Origin: Tenebrio molitor
Taxonomy: Eukaryota; Arthropoda; Insecta; Coleoptera; Tenebrionidae
Direction of reading: 5' to 3'
Length of the DNA stretch: 64,000 nt
Assembly (NCBI RefSeq): GCF_963966145.1
Contig: NC_091049.1
Coordinates: 12,214,001-12,278,000 of the forward strand
Under the pieces are notes generated by a model that saw only the letters and a program-made list of their open reading frames with translations, was not told the origin of the DNA and did not search any database. The position numbers were made by a program, and so were the translations under genes. Of the stretch, positions 41,741 through 52,189 are shown piece by piece; the first letter of the stretch is position 1, and the number at the start of each line of letters is the position of its first letter.

Positions 41741-42360
41741 AACAATTCTCAAATAGTACCCCATCCTGTTACCCTAGTTTTGCAATACATTGTCGATTGT
41801 TTGTGGCTCTATTTCACCAATAACTCGATGAAGTACGTCAATAGTTTGTGGATCGTTGGAATAACAAGTCCTAAAAATATTGAAAAAGTCTAACGGCGTT
41901 AAATCGCAGTTTCCAAAACGGCTGATAACATGATCACCGAACTTAGTGCCCAATAGATCAATTGTTTGACGGCTGGTGTGGCACGTTGCGCCATCCTGCT
42001 GGAACCAAATTCCTCCAAGTCCAAATCATTCAATTGTGGCCATAGAAAATGTGTTGTCATGTCTCAAGAGTAAACTTCGTTCAGCGTAACGCTGTTGCCT
42101 GCTTTATTTTCAAAGAAGTTGGAGCAAATAAAGCCACTCAAAACAGTCACTCTTTGAGGATGCATTGGCTTCTCTATGGCTACGTGTGGGTTTTTGGAAC
42201 CCCAAATCGTACAGTTTGCTTATTGACATACCCTCCAAGATGAAAATGAGCTTTGTGAACAAAATCGTTGTCATTTTCCTATTCACTAAAGCCCATAGCA
42301 CCTTGTGTCAGCAGTCCATTTTTATTTATGAAGTTTGTGGTTGTGACTCAATCCCAATGC
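41741..42360 (-). pseudogene. Tc1/mariner (DUF4817-type) DDE transposase fragment, copy 2
   Basis: Longer than its twin. It adds pieces like THFLWPQLNDLDLEEFGSS and KQLIYWALSSV before ending near 41745. Frames are broken by several stops and the second and third acidic residues are not intact. It abuts the MULE fragment without a recognisable boundary repeat. Confidence 0.68.
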
Positions 42361-42380
42361 AAGTATTTAAATTAATACCA

Positions 42381-42950
42381 GAGCTAAAAAACGGTCGGCG
42401 TCACTTCGGTGGAAAACCAAATGTGAATTTGGTAAATTTCTTCGTCATAATAACGCAGACTTGGCTGAATATGTTTGGAGATATTTTGAAAGTAGCATCT
42501 ATTTGCCAGGTATTCGCAGTGCATAAATGCTGTAGCCAATCCTCTCTTCCAAAGATTAAAATTCTGTCTCGTCTGGGACCCGAATCACAAATCAAGAAGT
42601 TTATTGTGACATCAGATCAGCTTGATGTACATTTTGTTTATATGACTGTGGTATATCAAGTTCTTGAAGGTCAGCTGGGATAGCGTTTATTTCCTTGTGC
42701 TTTCTCCTGATTATCTTTCTCAAAGCTCTCAAAATTCAGTAGAAGCTTGCGTCATACTACTTATGTACTGATTAATCACTTGGTTGGTAGGTTCAACAGT
42801 TTCCTCTGATCGAATTTTTATTTTGGTTACGACTGACTTCACCTCGACATTGGCCGCGGATGCGTCATGGGAGTGAACATTTAATTTTCTAGTCACTCCT
42901 CCACGAAAAGTATGGATTCGAGCTTTGCACATACACCTTTCTTCACACCG
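42381..42950 (-). pseudogene. MULE transposase N-terminal fragment, copy 2
   Basis: 42729-42932 encodes the end of a FLYWCH finger (CKARIHTFRGG..LNVHSHDAS) and the linker helix. 42401-42595 encodes WLQHLCTANTWQIDATFKIS, with the first catalytic Asp. It is the uninterrupted version of the site where gypsy2 inserted in copy 1. The C-terminal half is missing; the fragment at 6005-6730 is the complementary half of a similar protein. Confidence 0.78.
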
Positions 42951-43017
42951 CTAGAATTTCCAGTTGTCATCTTTGGCACTTACTCGTACATCGAAAACGT
43001 ACACAAATCCTTATACA

Positions 43018-43135
43018 GGGTCGCTACAAAGTATGGCAACAGTTAAATATCTCGAGAATGGTTCCTCGGAAATCCTTGAGATTTGGTAAGGAGTTAAGAG
43101 CATTTAAATTCTATTCTTTCCAATTTTTTCAGAAA
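43018..43135. repeat. Truncated end of the Tc1/mariner derivative family
   Basis: TACAGGGTCGCTACAAAGTA and the next 100 bp match the terminal repeat of 36060-37107. It stops at ATTTTTTCAG just before the foldback at 43144. Confidence 0.85.
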
Positions 43136-43143
43136 AGAAGAAG

Positions 43144-43220
43144 TATTAGAAAATGGTCAAGTGCAGTTATGAAGAATAGAGACAATATCCTTCATAACTG
43201 CACTTGACCATTTTCTAATA
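43144..43220. repeat. Perfect 31-bp foldback
   Basis: 43144-43174 and 43190-43220 are exact reverse complements (starting TATTAGAAAATGG), separated by 15 bases. It lies between a truncated mariner end and LINE ORF1-like sequence. Stem perfection suggests recent origin. Confidence 0.92.
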
Positions 43221-43399
43221 CATCCTTTTAAAAAGTATCGCTAATTATATTAATTATGCTAAAGAATAAACTGTGTAAACACACGTGGTGTGGAAGTTTC
43301 AGCTTCATCCTCGTCGTTGTCACTTTCTGGGTCATCACCAGGAGATTGTGAAGTCTGTTCTTTCTGTGTCTGTTCTGGTTCTTTCATTTCTTCTTGTGG

Positions 43400-44173
43400 T
43401 AAATTGCTTTTTTTTAATGAGATGCCAAAAGTTCAGAAGTCTCTTTTGGCAAATTTAGCCCTACTAAACCATTGAATTTATTTTGATTAAAGAGTTGAGT
43501 TTCTGACAACTGACAAGTTGAGAAATCCAAATCCCTACCCTGGCTTTTGTCTGTTATAACCTCCTCGTCAATTTCCATAAGGTCTGGTTCAGATGTTGAT
43601 TTATTTTCTGGTGGAATTGAAGAGTCCTTTGCATCTAGAGCTTGAGCATCAGCAGCTTGCGCATCAAGAGCAGAAACATCAAGAGCTTGTGCATTAGAAG
43701 TTTGACTATCACTGGTCTATACGTCAGTTCGATTACTTTCATTTTGATCTAATTCAATGGGCCGTAACGGACATATTGCGGCAGTTCTATTTGTTGCCTA
43801 TTCGATATTGATGCATCGATTGAAAGTCTGTAAGTAAATCCACAAAATGACAGACAGGCTCGAATTGACCTTTCCACTGACTTGTCAATAATTACCTCTC
43901 GATCTGCATGGTTAGGATTTGTGGCATTCGAGCGAATCAGAGTTTCCAACTGAGCAAAACGTTCGTCTCCCCCTTAGTAGTAAATGTTACGTTGCATCGG
44001 TTGCAGAACAGTTTAATATTAACAGAGTGAGATTTCGTGATAGATTCAACTTCTTTATCACTCAAATTCAGACAATGTATGTGAATGTTTAATAAACGGC
44101 CATCACACTTAACGTGTGCCGATTTTCCACTAACATCCTTAAAGCAATGGCAACAATGATTATTAGCCCTCAT
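43400..44173 (-). pseudogene. LINE ORF1-like protein with PHD-type finger
   Basis: The frame 43937-44173 begins MRANNHCCHCFKDV and has a C-x2-C..C..H-x-H-x-x-C..C-x2-C spacing like the PHD fingers in ORF1 proteins of some insect LINEs. The next piece (43749-43949) is helical. 43560-43740 contains repeated Ala-Gln-Ala-Leu-Asp units (from GCATCAAGAGCTTG-like DNA repeats) and an acidic stretch. Frame changes and a stop break it. A host PHD protein is the alternative, but context favours a LINE. Confidence 0.5.
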
Positions 44174-44321
44174 TAGTCATTAATTCATTATACTTAATTT
44201 ATATAGGAGGCGCACCCGCTTAATGTTTTTATAACTCAACTGCTGTGGATCGCTAGGTACAAAAAGCGCCAGTGGGCAAAAACAACGATGAGATACGGAT
44301 CTTATCTCTCAATGAAGAATG

Positions 44322-45824
44322 TACAGGGTCTCTATAAATGATTGTCTGGTCAAGCCAGCCTTGGAAATTTTTTTTACTGTTCCGCTTTTTTGAAACCGAT
44401 GCCAAATTCTAGTTCGTTTTCACGGTCACTTCTGACATTAGTGAATGACGTTTGGTTTGCGAGTCAGTCAGTCGAGTTTTGGTTCCTTATATTCGTTTTA
44501 TCGCAGTTAATCACAGTTAATATACACCAAAAATCTGTATTTTTCAATAAAAATTGCAAGTACGTCCGCTTTTAGAGGTAAATACACTGGCAAAATTTGT
44601 GAGGTTATGCTTTAATGTTTTATGTTTTATTTTAGCTTTATTTTCTTTACAATGGTTTATTCTGTTGAACAGAACACGTTCATTGTTGTTTTTTACTTTC
44701 GAAATGGAAGGTTTAGTAATGGGGAATTATCTGTTTGTAAAAATGAATTCCAGGATAATATCTGAACAACATTCAAGATGATTGTTAACTCACATTAAGC
44801 GAATTGTGAACAGATTTTTAACAATCAGAACAATTAGCAAGGGTAAATCATTAGGACGACCACCAGTATCTGATGAAATACTCGAGGATTTGAAAGAAAT
44901 AGTGGAAAAGACTCTACAGATATCCATAGCCTGTTTATCTCAACAATCTGGTGTACCGCGAAGCACTTGTCACAAAATCATTAAAAATAGGCTACAACTG
45001 CATCTTTATAAAATCAGTGTTGTACAAGAACTCCAACCTGCAGATTATCAAAGTTGTGTTTAATAATGTAATCAGTGTGAAAATCACCTCAATTTCATAA
45101 TTTGGAGTGCTGAGAATCCACACCAATTTGTAAAGACTGCTTTACATGTTGTGAAAATTGGTGTGTGGAATTGTGGATAGCAGTGTTGCTGCTAAGAAAT
45201 GCTGCAAAATATTTTTGAAAATAAATGAAGAATTGTCAAGTGTTTAGAAGTTAATGGGGGACATTTTCAATCTATTTTATAAAAAAATACCAATTTGTTA
45301 TCGTTATTTAGTGTTGTAAATTATGTTGTTGAATACATTTGATTTTATTGAAAAACCAGTAAGACTTATTTGTTATGAAAAACACTTATTTATATTGGAA
45401 GAAAAAATGGGAGTCAATCCCATATTCGACAATTCAGTCTAGGTTGTATTTACCACTAGCATCAAACAAGAAATGTGAAAGCACTAAAGCAGACAAAAAG
45501 GCAGTATCAAGTATTGTATTGTGGTATACAGGGACAAGGTGTTCTCAATATTTATCTGTTTGGATTTGTTCTCATACCAATTCCTGTACAGTGTGTGGTG
45601 GTACGATGGGGGCAATAATTGTTCCCCTGTTGGTGTTGATATTAAATAATAAATACATTAATGTTGGCAAGAGTAAAGCACAGTTGAAACTTGTCTCTGG
45701 TTAAAAGCCAACAACCTAACCTGAAAATGTGACATTCATTATTTGCCGAACAAAGCGGCACATTCAAAATTTGACAAGTTTTCATGGCTGGCTGGACCCG
45801 ACAATCATTTATAGAGACCCTGTA
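44322..45824 (+). mobile_element. Tc1/mariner element, 1.5 kb
   Basis: Terminal repeats TACAGGGTCTCTATAAATGA and complement at 45805-45824 extend to about 35 bp with few mismatches. TA is at both ends. It carries a decayed transposase on the plus strand, opposite to most coding remnants in the window. Confidence 0.92.
44651..45260 (+). pseudogene. Tc1/mariner transposase, internally deleted
   Basis: Starts MVYSVEQNTFIVVFYFRNGR at 44651 and changes frame near 44700. 44782-45063 gives the paired-like HTH (GRPPVSDEILEDLKEIV, CLSQQSGVPRSTCHKIIK). After the LHLYKISVVQEL hinge the catalytic region is mostly gone: only WSAENPH and the terminal EVNGG..FQSIL-like end are seen. The HTH binds the terminal repeats in intact relatives. 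Confidence 0.82.
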
Positions 45825-46828
45825 TATAGATGCTTTACTTACGTAAAACTTGCAAAAGTTGGATATGCAAAGGCACATGTAATATCTGAGTTACAAAACG
45901 ATGTAACTTTCCAAAATAGGAAATAGCATTAAACACTGGCAAATGGAAAACAGAACGGAGCACTTTGCAACACGTCTGCACATATCCGCAGTCAATTCAG
46001 TATTGACGACATTTTTTTGCCGGACAGCCGGCATTGAAGTATAGTAGGTACTCCCAGAACTCTAACGTTTTATGATAGGCAATACCATTGCCATCTAGAA
46101 GCACCAGGCCTTAAGCCAGACAGCGTGTGACGTCACGACGAAGGCCAAAGCCAAACGTCAAAATTTGTTTACATTTTCAGAAAGTATTAAATACGGTGTT
46201 TTATTCATTCGCATCGAAGATTTAAGATTGTGAGATGAGCAAAAGCTTGGTGGCAGATGTGTATAATAATTTCAGTTGATACCAGCGTATTTACTGTACA
46301 CTGAACGTCGCAGAAAACGTTAAAACCTGGTAAGTATTTTTATAACACTATATAAGTAGAGTCGAGTGGCCAAATATGGAATACCATTTTTATTTTTATT
46401 AATAAAAGTTGAAAATTTAGGAAAAATTAAAAAATATGAATGCAAAGTATTTGGGGGAGAATACTATGAAGCCAATTCTAGCATTTTTGGTAACAAGGCT
46501 TTTAAAATTTAACAGTAAATCGTAATATTCTGAAAAAAGTATTTCTGCAGTTGGTAAAAAAAGTGTTCATAATATGGAATACCGCTATGGTTAGTATGGA
46601 ATACCACAAATTATGATTATAAAAAATTATTAAATGCTTTATTATTTTAAGAAAAACACAAACAAATCAATCAAATAAAATATTTAAATAAAATAAAAAC
46701 AATTCTAGATGCTTTCCTTGAAAAACGTCAAAATATCAAAAACAATAACAAACAAATCAAATAAAATATTTAAATACATATCTGGATGTTTTTCTTAAAA
46801 AAAACGTCAAAAGATACGTCGAAATATA
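45825..46828. other. No gene; AT-rich with tandem repeat
   Basis: 46659-46815 has two roughly 80-bp direct repeats (AACAAATCA..TAAAATATTTAAAT..AAACGTCAAAA). TATGGAATACCA-like words recur at 46375, 46572 and 46597. 46127 has a TGACGTCA palindrome. No coding similarity. Confidence 0.5.
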
Positions 46829-47598
46829 TAGGTGTCTCAAAAATGGCGCCCAATCTCTTGAGGGGTTAAACTATTTGAAGAGTTGAGTTCAGTTTCGTTG
46901 TGAATTTTTTTTTCCTTTGACTATTTTTTAAGTTATACACATTTTAAAATAAGCAAATTTGGCAACATCGGTTGGTATGCACAATCAACTAAACCAATTC
47001 TCCTTTGAGGTCAATGTTGCCACTGTTATTTTAGCGTATTTTGGTAGGTCATTACCAGAGACCGGCGGAAAAAGGTTTTCGCCTCCCACCACTCTAGTGC
47101 AGTGGCTTGGTAGCTTTGAGTTCGCCAAATGAATTGTTTGCGTGTCAATTGCGAATTCGAAAATTATATCTCGGACTAGTAAAACCAATTTTTGATTTTG
47201 TCAACACAGAATTGAACAATGTTCTTGTTTATATGAGAATAAGGATGACGAAGAAAGCATTTAAAATAGGTAAATTTTAGCAAAAATACAAAGTTCCGGG
47301 TTATTTCTGCTCGTCGAATAAAAAAATTATTTTCTCAAAAAGTACACGGGCTATCGACTTAATTCTTTTTTTAAAAACTTTTCCAATATCTTATTTACAT
47401 TTGACTCGCTACATGTGTATGGAAATTTTCAATATTTCACATAGGTCCCAGCAGAGTGAAGTTTACGATGCGCATTTTTAATTAATCGAAATTCATTAAT
47501 TATTTTTTTCAAAACTATCGATACTTGCGAAATTTTCAATTCACTGTTGGAAGCGCTCTACTTTTTAGTTTAAATATACAGAAAATCAAAATTATAGC

Positions 47599-50071
47599 TA
47601 GAGCGCGGATTCCTAGGTATTATGCCATTGATAATTCTTAATGGCACAGTGTTAAAACTTTGTATAGATATAAACTACGACAAAAAAAAAAGAATGAACA
47701 ATTTTTTTTAAGCTTATTTGCTTATTTTTCATTTTCATGCATATTAATTTTTTTCGTGCCATTTTGGTGCATATTTCAGGAATTTTGGTGCAAATTTACG
47801 TTTTGACAAGGTTGCTGACAAGAAGGTAAATTCAGAATCTAAATCGGCATTATCAAAGGCTATTGCAGGTCGTAAATCACCAGTTGTCGCGTGTAATTCA
47901 GATCCGCATTGGCCCATCAATATTTAGTGCATCACGTCTTATTATTTTATAGATTACACCCCTGTTTGATGAGACACCGCTTGCGACCGGCTTTCTCTGT
48001 GAACCAATTTTATGACTTCCCATGTCATTTTTTTGTTCCATACAAATAAAACTCCCGACGCAATTCTGGGAAAACTTGTGAAGTTCATGCCGCCGCCCTT
48101 CCCGGATTGGATAGAAATTCACCTATTATTTTTTTTTGTTTTACTGGAACATTGCGGAAGATCATTTCTTAGTTTAGTGTTTATTTGGTTCTTTATCTGG
48201 TAACATACCTCGAGCGTATTTTTAGTGTGTACGTTGGTGTTTTGCGTGTACCTACTTTTTGAAAAATGCCCAAAGCTAAACCTTCCGTCGACGATTGGAT
48301 ACGAGGTCACTCCGAATTAAGATATGAAAACTGCAAATTAATTTGTCAAGTGTGCCTCAAAACGGTAAGATTTTTGGATTAGATCTGAAAATTATTTTGC
48401 CAATGTATTATTTTGTAGATCAATTGTGAAAAGAAATACAATATAATGCAGCATCTTAAAACTACAATTCATAAAGAAAATTTGAAAAAATTAAAAAGTG
48501 GAAGTAAACAACAGACCATTGCCCAGCCGTTAGCTTGTAGCTCAGTAACAGATGAACAAGAATTTTACTTTGATTTATGTAATTCGATGGTATCTTCTAA
48601 TATACCTCTAACAAAACTAAATAACAATGTATTTAAAAGTTTTTTACAAAAATACACTGGCAGACATGTTCCTGCAGAATCAACCCTTCGCAAAAGCTAT
48701 GTCGACTTAGTTTACAAAAATGTAATCGAAGAAATAAAGAAGATAATTGCAAATAATTATATATGGTTCTGTGTAGATGAAACCACAGATTCTTGTGGAC
48801 GATACATAGCTCATTTAATGATTGGAGTATTGGATGAAAATTGTGCATCAAAAGCGTTTTTAATTAGTTCTAAGCAGTTAGAACAAACTAACAACAATAC
48901 TGTTACTCGATTCATCAATGAAGGATTAACAAACTTCTTTTTGCCAAACCCTGTACCAAACAAGAAAATATTGCTGATGCTTTCCGACGCTGCTGCCTAT
49001 ATGGTGAAAACATATTCCAATTTAAAAATCTTTTATGAAAATTTAACCCACTGCACTTGTCTAGCACACGGGCTCAATCGTGTGGCGGAAACTATTAGGA
49101 TGCAGTTTCCACTGGTAAATACTTTAATCAGTGCTGGAAAGAAAATTTTCTTAAAGGCTCCCTTGAGAGTTCAAATATTTCGAGAAAAAATGCCAAACGT
49201 ACCACTTCCCCCTGAACCCATTTTAACAAGGTGGGGTACATGGCTGGCTGCTGCTTGTTATTATGCCGATCATTTTGATTCCTTCAAGGAAATTGTGTTA
49301 GAATTTTCACCATCCACTTCTGAAGCAGTTACAAAATGTCAAAAAGTCTTAAAAAATGAAACAGTCAAAAAAAACTTGGCATTTATCAAGACTAACTACA
49401 GTTTCATTGTCGAAGCCATAAAAAAGCTGGAATCGAGGGATCTTCCTTTGGTAGAATCGGTTGAAATAATAGAAAATTTTGAAAAGAAGTAAGAGGACCT
49501 TTTGGTAATGCTGTTTCAAAAAAAATGAATGAAGTTTTAACTAAGAATGAAGGATTCATGATTTTGAAAAAAATATCAAGTCATAAAAGGAGACATTCTT
49601 GAAAATCTGACGATAGATGTACCTATTAATATTATTCCGAAATTTAAAAACGCTCCCATTACTAGTGTGGAGGTCGAACGAAGTTTTTCTTTCTTCAAAA
49701 ATGTTCTTACCGACAGAAGAATGGGATTTTCAGTTGAAAATTTAGAAAAACACCTGATTATTAGTTCATTTAGAAATGATTCTGCATAAAGTGAATAGGT
49801 AGAAAAGTGTCTTTTTTAGATCTGTCACTCTATGCTTTAGTGTTTTTAGCAATTGTTTTATTTTATGTTTGAGTTAATTTTAGTTTTGAGATAATAAACA
49901 AGTAAATATTTAATATATCAATTTATTCATTGAGTTTTGAACTAATTATTTACTGTAACCTTTGAGCTTATTTTAAAATTTTATGCCATTTTTTATGCTT
50001 ATTTTCTAAAATGTTTATGCTTATTTAAGCGCTTATTTTGTGTTTTTTTATGCTTATTAATCCGCGCTCTA
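47599..50071 (+). mobile_element. hAT transposon, 2473 bp, complete ends
   Basis: Inverted ends TAGAGCGCGGATT / AATCCGCGCTCTA and 8-bp duplication ATTATAGC at 47591-47598 and 50072-50079. The empty site is readable in the copy at 4370-4390. Subterminal ATTTTATGCTTATTT-like repeats lie near 49975-50060. Confidence 0.96.
48266..49789 (+). pseudogene. hAT transposase with BED finger, nearly intact
   Basis: Exon 1 (48266-48364) starts MPKAKPSVDDWIRGHSELR and has the first C-x2-C (CQVC) of a BED finger. A 54-nt intron (GTAAGA..TTGTAG, 48365-48418) follows. Exon 2 supplies the H-x5-H (HLKTTIH). The catalytic core shows WFCVDETTDSCGR with the first Asp, LMLSDAAAYM, and the THCTCLAHGLNRVAE block. 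A frameshift near 49487 ends the open frame at 390 codons. The C-terminal dimerisation segment (APITSVEVERSFSFFK.., 49655-49780) follows in another frame. BED binds element ends; the core does cut-and-paste. Otherwise the gene looks young. Confidence 0.9.
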
Positions 50072-50642
50072 ATTATAGCTTCAATAGTTGAATTAACACA
50101 GCGTTAAATGTTACGAAAAACGTAGATTTTCGGACTACACCTCAACTACGTAGTTATAAAAGCCGTTTTCAAAGTTCGCTCCTATTAAAAAAAGTTGTAG
50201 ATGACCATTCCTTATGCCCCAAAATGTCCTCTACAAGATAGAATATGTCTCAGTTATACCTTTGAATCACTAATTCATAATTGCAGTCCGATTTTACTCC
50301 ACTAATAGACCGCGCCGACACTGAGGGTATTGTGGTGGGAGTTATTCGCTAACGTTTGACCATTTTTCGCCGGTCTCTGGTCATTACTCTAAAAAGAATT
50401 ACTTCGGTGTTGTTCCACTACCTAAAGGGGTCTTGGATAAAGTAACATTGTAAAGTACTTTATAATTCAGCTGTAAAATTTGGTAATAAAGGAGATACAT
50501 CTCTTTGAAATTACCATATTTAAGAGCAAGTTATACAAAATCTGTTGGTCCGATCAAATTTTGTATTGAGATTTACCTTCCTAGACTTCTATTCTTTAAG
50601 ACCCTTAGGAGATTGGGCGCCATTTTTGCGACACCCTGTATA

Positions 50643-51946
50643 TTCCATATTAGGAACTAACACAATTATTAGCGTGCGATGTGACCTCTCTAATGCTCCG
50701 TTTGTTTGTGGATGATAAGCGGTCGTTTGAATTTGCAAATGTTCTTAAAAATAAGGCTTGTAAAATTGGCACCTTGATCCGTTAAGATAGATTTAGGAAT
50801 TCCAAAATTGCAAATGACGTTTTCAACGAGTACTTTGGCTATTACTTCTGCTTCTTGCGTGGGTAACGCATAAATAAGCAAAATAAGAAAATTTGGTTAA
50901 ATCATCTTGAATGGTTAGTATGTATTTGTTACCGTTAAAAGTGTTTGGTAAGGGTCCGACAATATCAAGAAATATTTTTTCAAATGGTTCGCTTGATGTA
51001 GAAGTTATAACCATTGGTTGTTTTACGGTACTATTGCGAGTTTTATTTTTCTGACGCACTTCACAAGTTTTAATAAAATCTTTAACATCTGATTTTATAT
51101 TGACCCAATTAAAATTATCGCGAATTCGGCGAATTGTTTGTTTAACACCTCGATGTCCACCAATTAACGAGCCGTGGTGTTCCTTGATGATTGCAAATTT
51201 TTCTTCTTGATTAAACACAACATCCTTTTCAAAGAATTCTAATGTAAACAAACGACTTATGAAAGTACCTTTAAACATTGTTTTCAAACTTTGCCACTGA
51301 GGATCTGTTAATATGGTGGGTTTTGAAAATCTAAGACGGTAAAATTTATTCTTGATACAAAATTGATGTAATTTGGTTACAATTTCCGACGTTTTTCCAT
51401 CATCCGAATCCTCATGTGCGCTTTGCTTGATTATCACAAAAATAAATTTAAAATCCTCGTTCTCAAGAAAATGAATTAACTCATCGGGATTCTGTTTTAG
51501 TGATTCATTTAACAAGAATTCGACTTCAGGATATTTTTGTTTTATCTGAACTGATAGCGGCGTGTGAACATTATCTTGAGTAATAACTTGAACGATTACT
51601 GATTCTGGAATTAAATCAAACACATTGGAACCGCTACTTATTATCGGGTACATTCTGCTGAGGGCATCAGCGTTGCAATTTAATTTGCCTGGTTTATGAA
51701 TTATTTTATACTGATACTCTTCCAACTTTAACCTCCATCGCATTAATCGAGATCCTGGGTCTTTAACGTTAAACAGCCAAACAACAGGCTTATGATCTGT
51801 TATGATTTCAAAATCTCTCCCGTACAGGTATGGTCGAAAGTGTTGTACAGACCAGACAATCGCTAAGAGTTCCTTCTCGGTAGTACTGTAATTCAACTAC
51901 GCTTTATTTAAGGTTCGAGATGCGTAAGCGATAGGTTTGTCACCTG
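50643..51946 (-). pseudogene. pol: gypsy5 RNase H C-terminus and integrase
   Basis: A long open frame, 50823-51896, carries RNase H (NYSTTEKELLAIVW, ITDHKPVVWLFNV, NADALSRM), a spacer, then the integrase zinc region (HHGSLIGGHRG) where the last cysteine pair reads CEVR instead of C-x2-C. FLDIVGPLPNTF with the first catalytic Asp follows. After a frame change 50690-50881 has FGIPKSILTDQGANF (second Asp). The Glu region near 50660-50690 is degraded. The element ends at the outer MITE. Confidence 0.88.
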
Positions 51947-51954
51947 CCATAGTA

Positions 51955-52187
51955 AACTAGGCCAAAATGAATAGGGAATTCCACAATTTTTCTTGGAAAG
52001 CAAAATAATTGCCCCAATCCTCCTACGTAATCTTAAACACTGGATAAATTTAAAATGTTACAGGTACTTGAAACATTACATTTAATGTGTATATATTTAT
52101 ATTTCTAACACATTTCATTACAAATTTAAAACTGCATTTATAAAAAATTCAAAAATGCAAAAATTCCCTATTCATTTTTGCCTAGTT
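51955..52187. mobile_element. MITE C, copy 2 (233 bp)
   Basis: Ends AACTAGGCCAAAATGAATAG / complement, TA at 51953-51954 and 52188-52189. Splits gypsy5 RNase H. Inverted relative to 26425-26657. Confidence 0.93.
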
Positions 52188-52189
52188 TA

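Larger units (their letters stand above)
47056..50379. mobile_element. Non-autonomous hAT element, copy 2 (843 bp net)
   Basis: CAGAGACCGGCGG..CCGCCGGTCTCTG-type ends with 8-bp target duplication GTCATTAC at 47048-47055 and 50380-50387. Near-identical to 3833-4680 by eye, which supplies its uninterrupted interior. Confidence 0.95.
46831..50640. mobile_element. Outer MITE of a three-level nest
   Basis: Left end (TATA)GGTGTCTCAAAAATGGCGCC, right end the complement of CAGGGTGTCGCAAAAATGGC, TA-flanked. Without the nested elements about 480 bp. Similar ends to 1405-1875. It lies directly next to the integrase of gypsy5 at 50643. Confidence 0.88.

Noticed and set aside
43937..44173. Host PHD-finger gene
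   Set aside because: The finger is followed by frame changes and low-complexity repeats, is interrupted by transposons, and resembles LINE ORF1 proteins; kept only as a low-confidence alternative.
46127..46134. TGACGTCA as a CRE-type regulatory site
   Set aside because: An isolated 8-base palindrome without a promoter or gene nearby is expected by chance.
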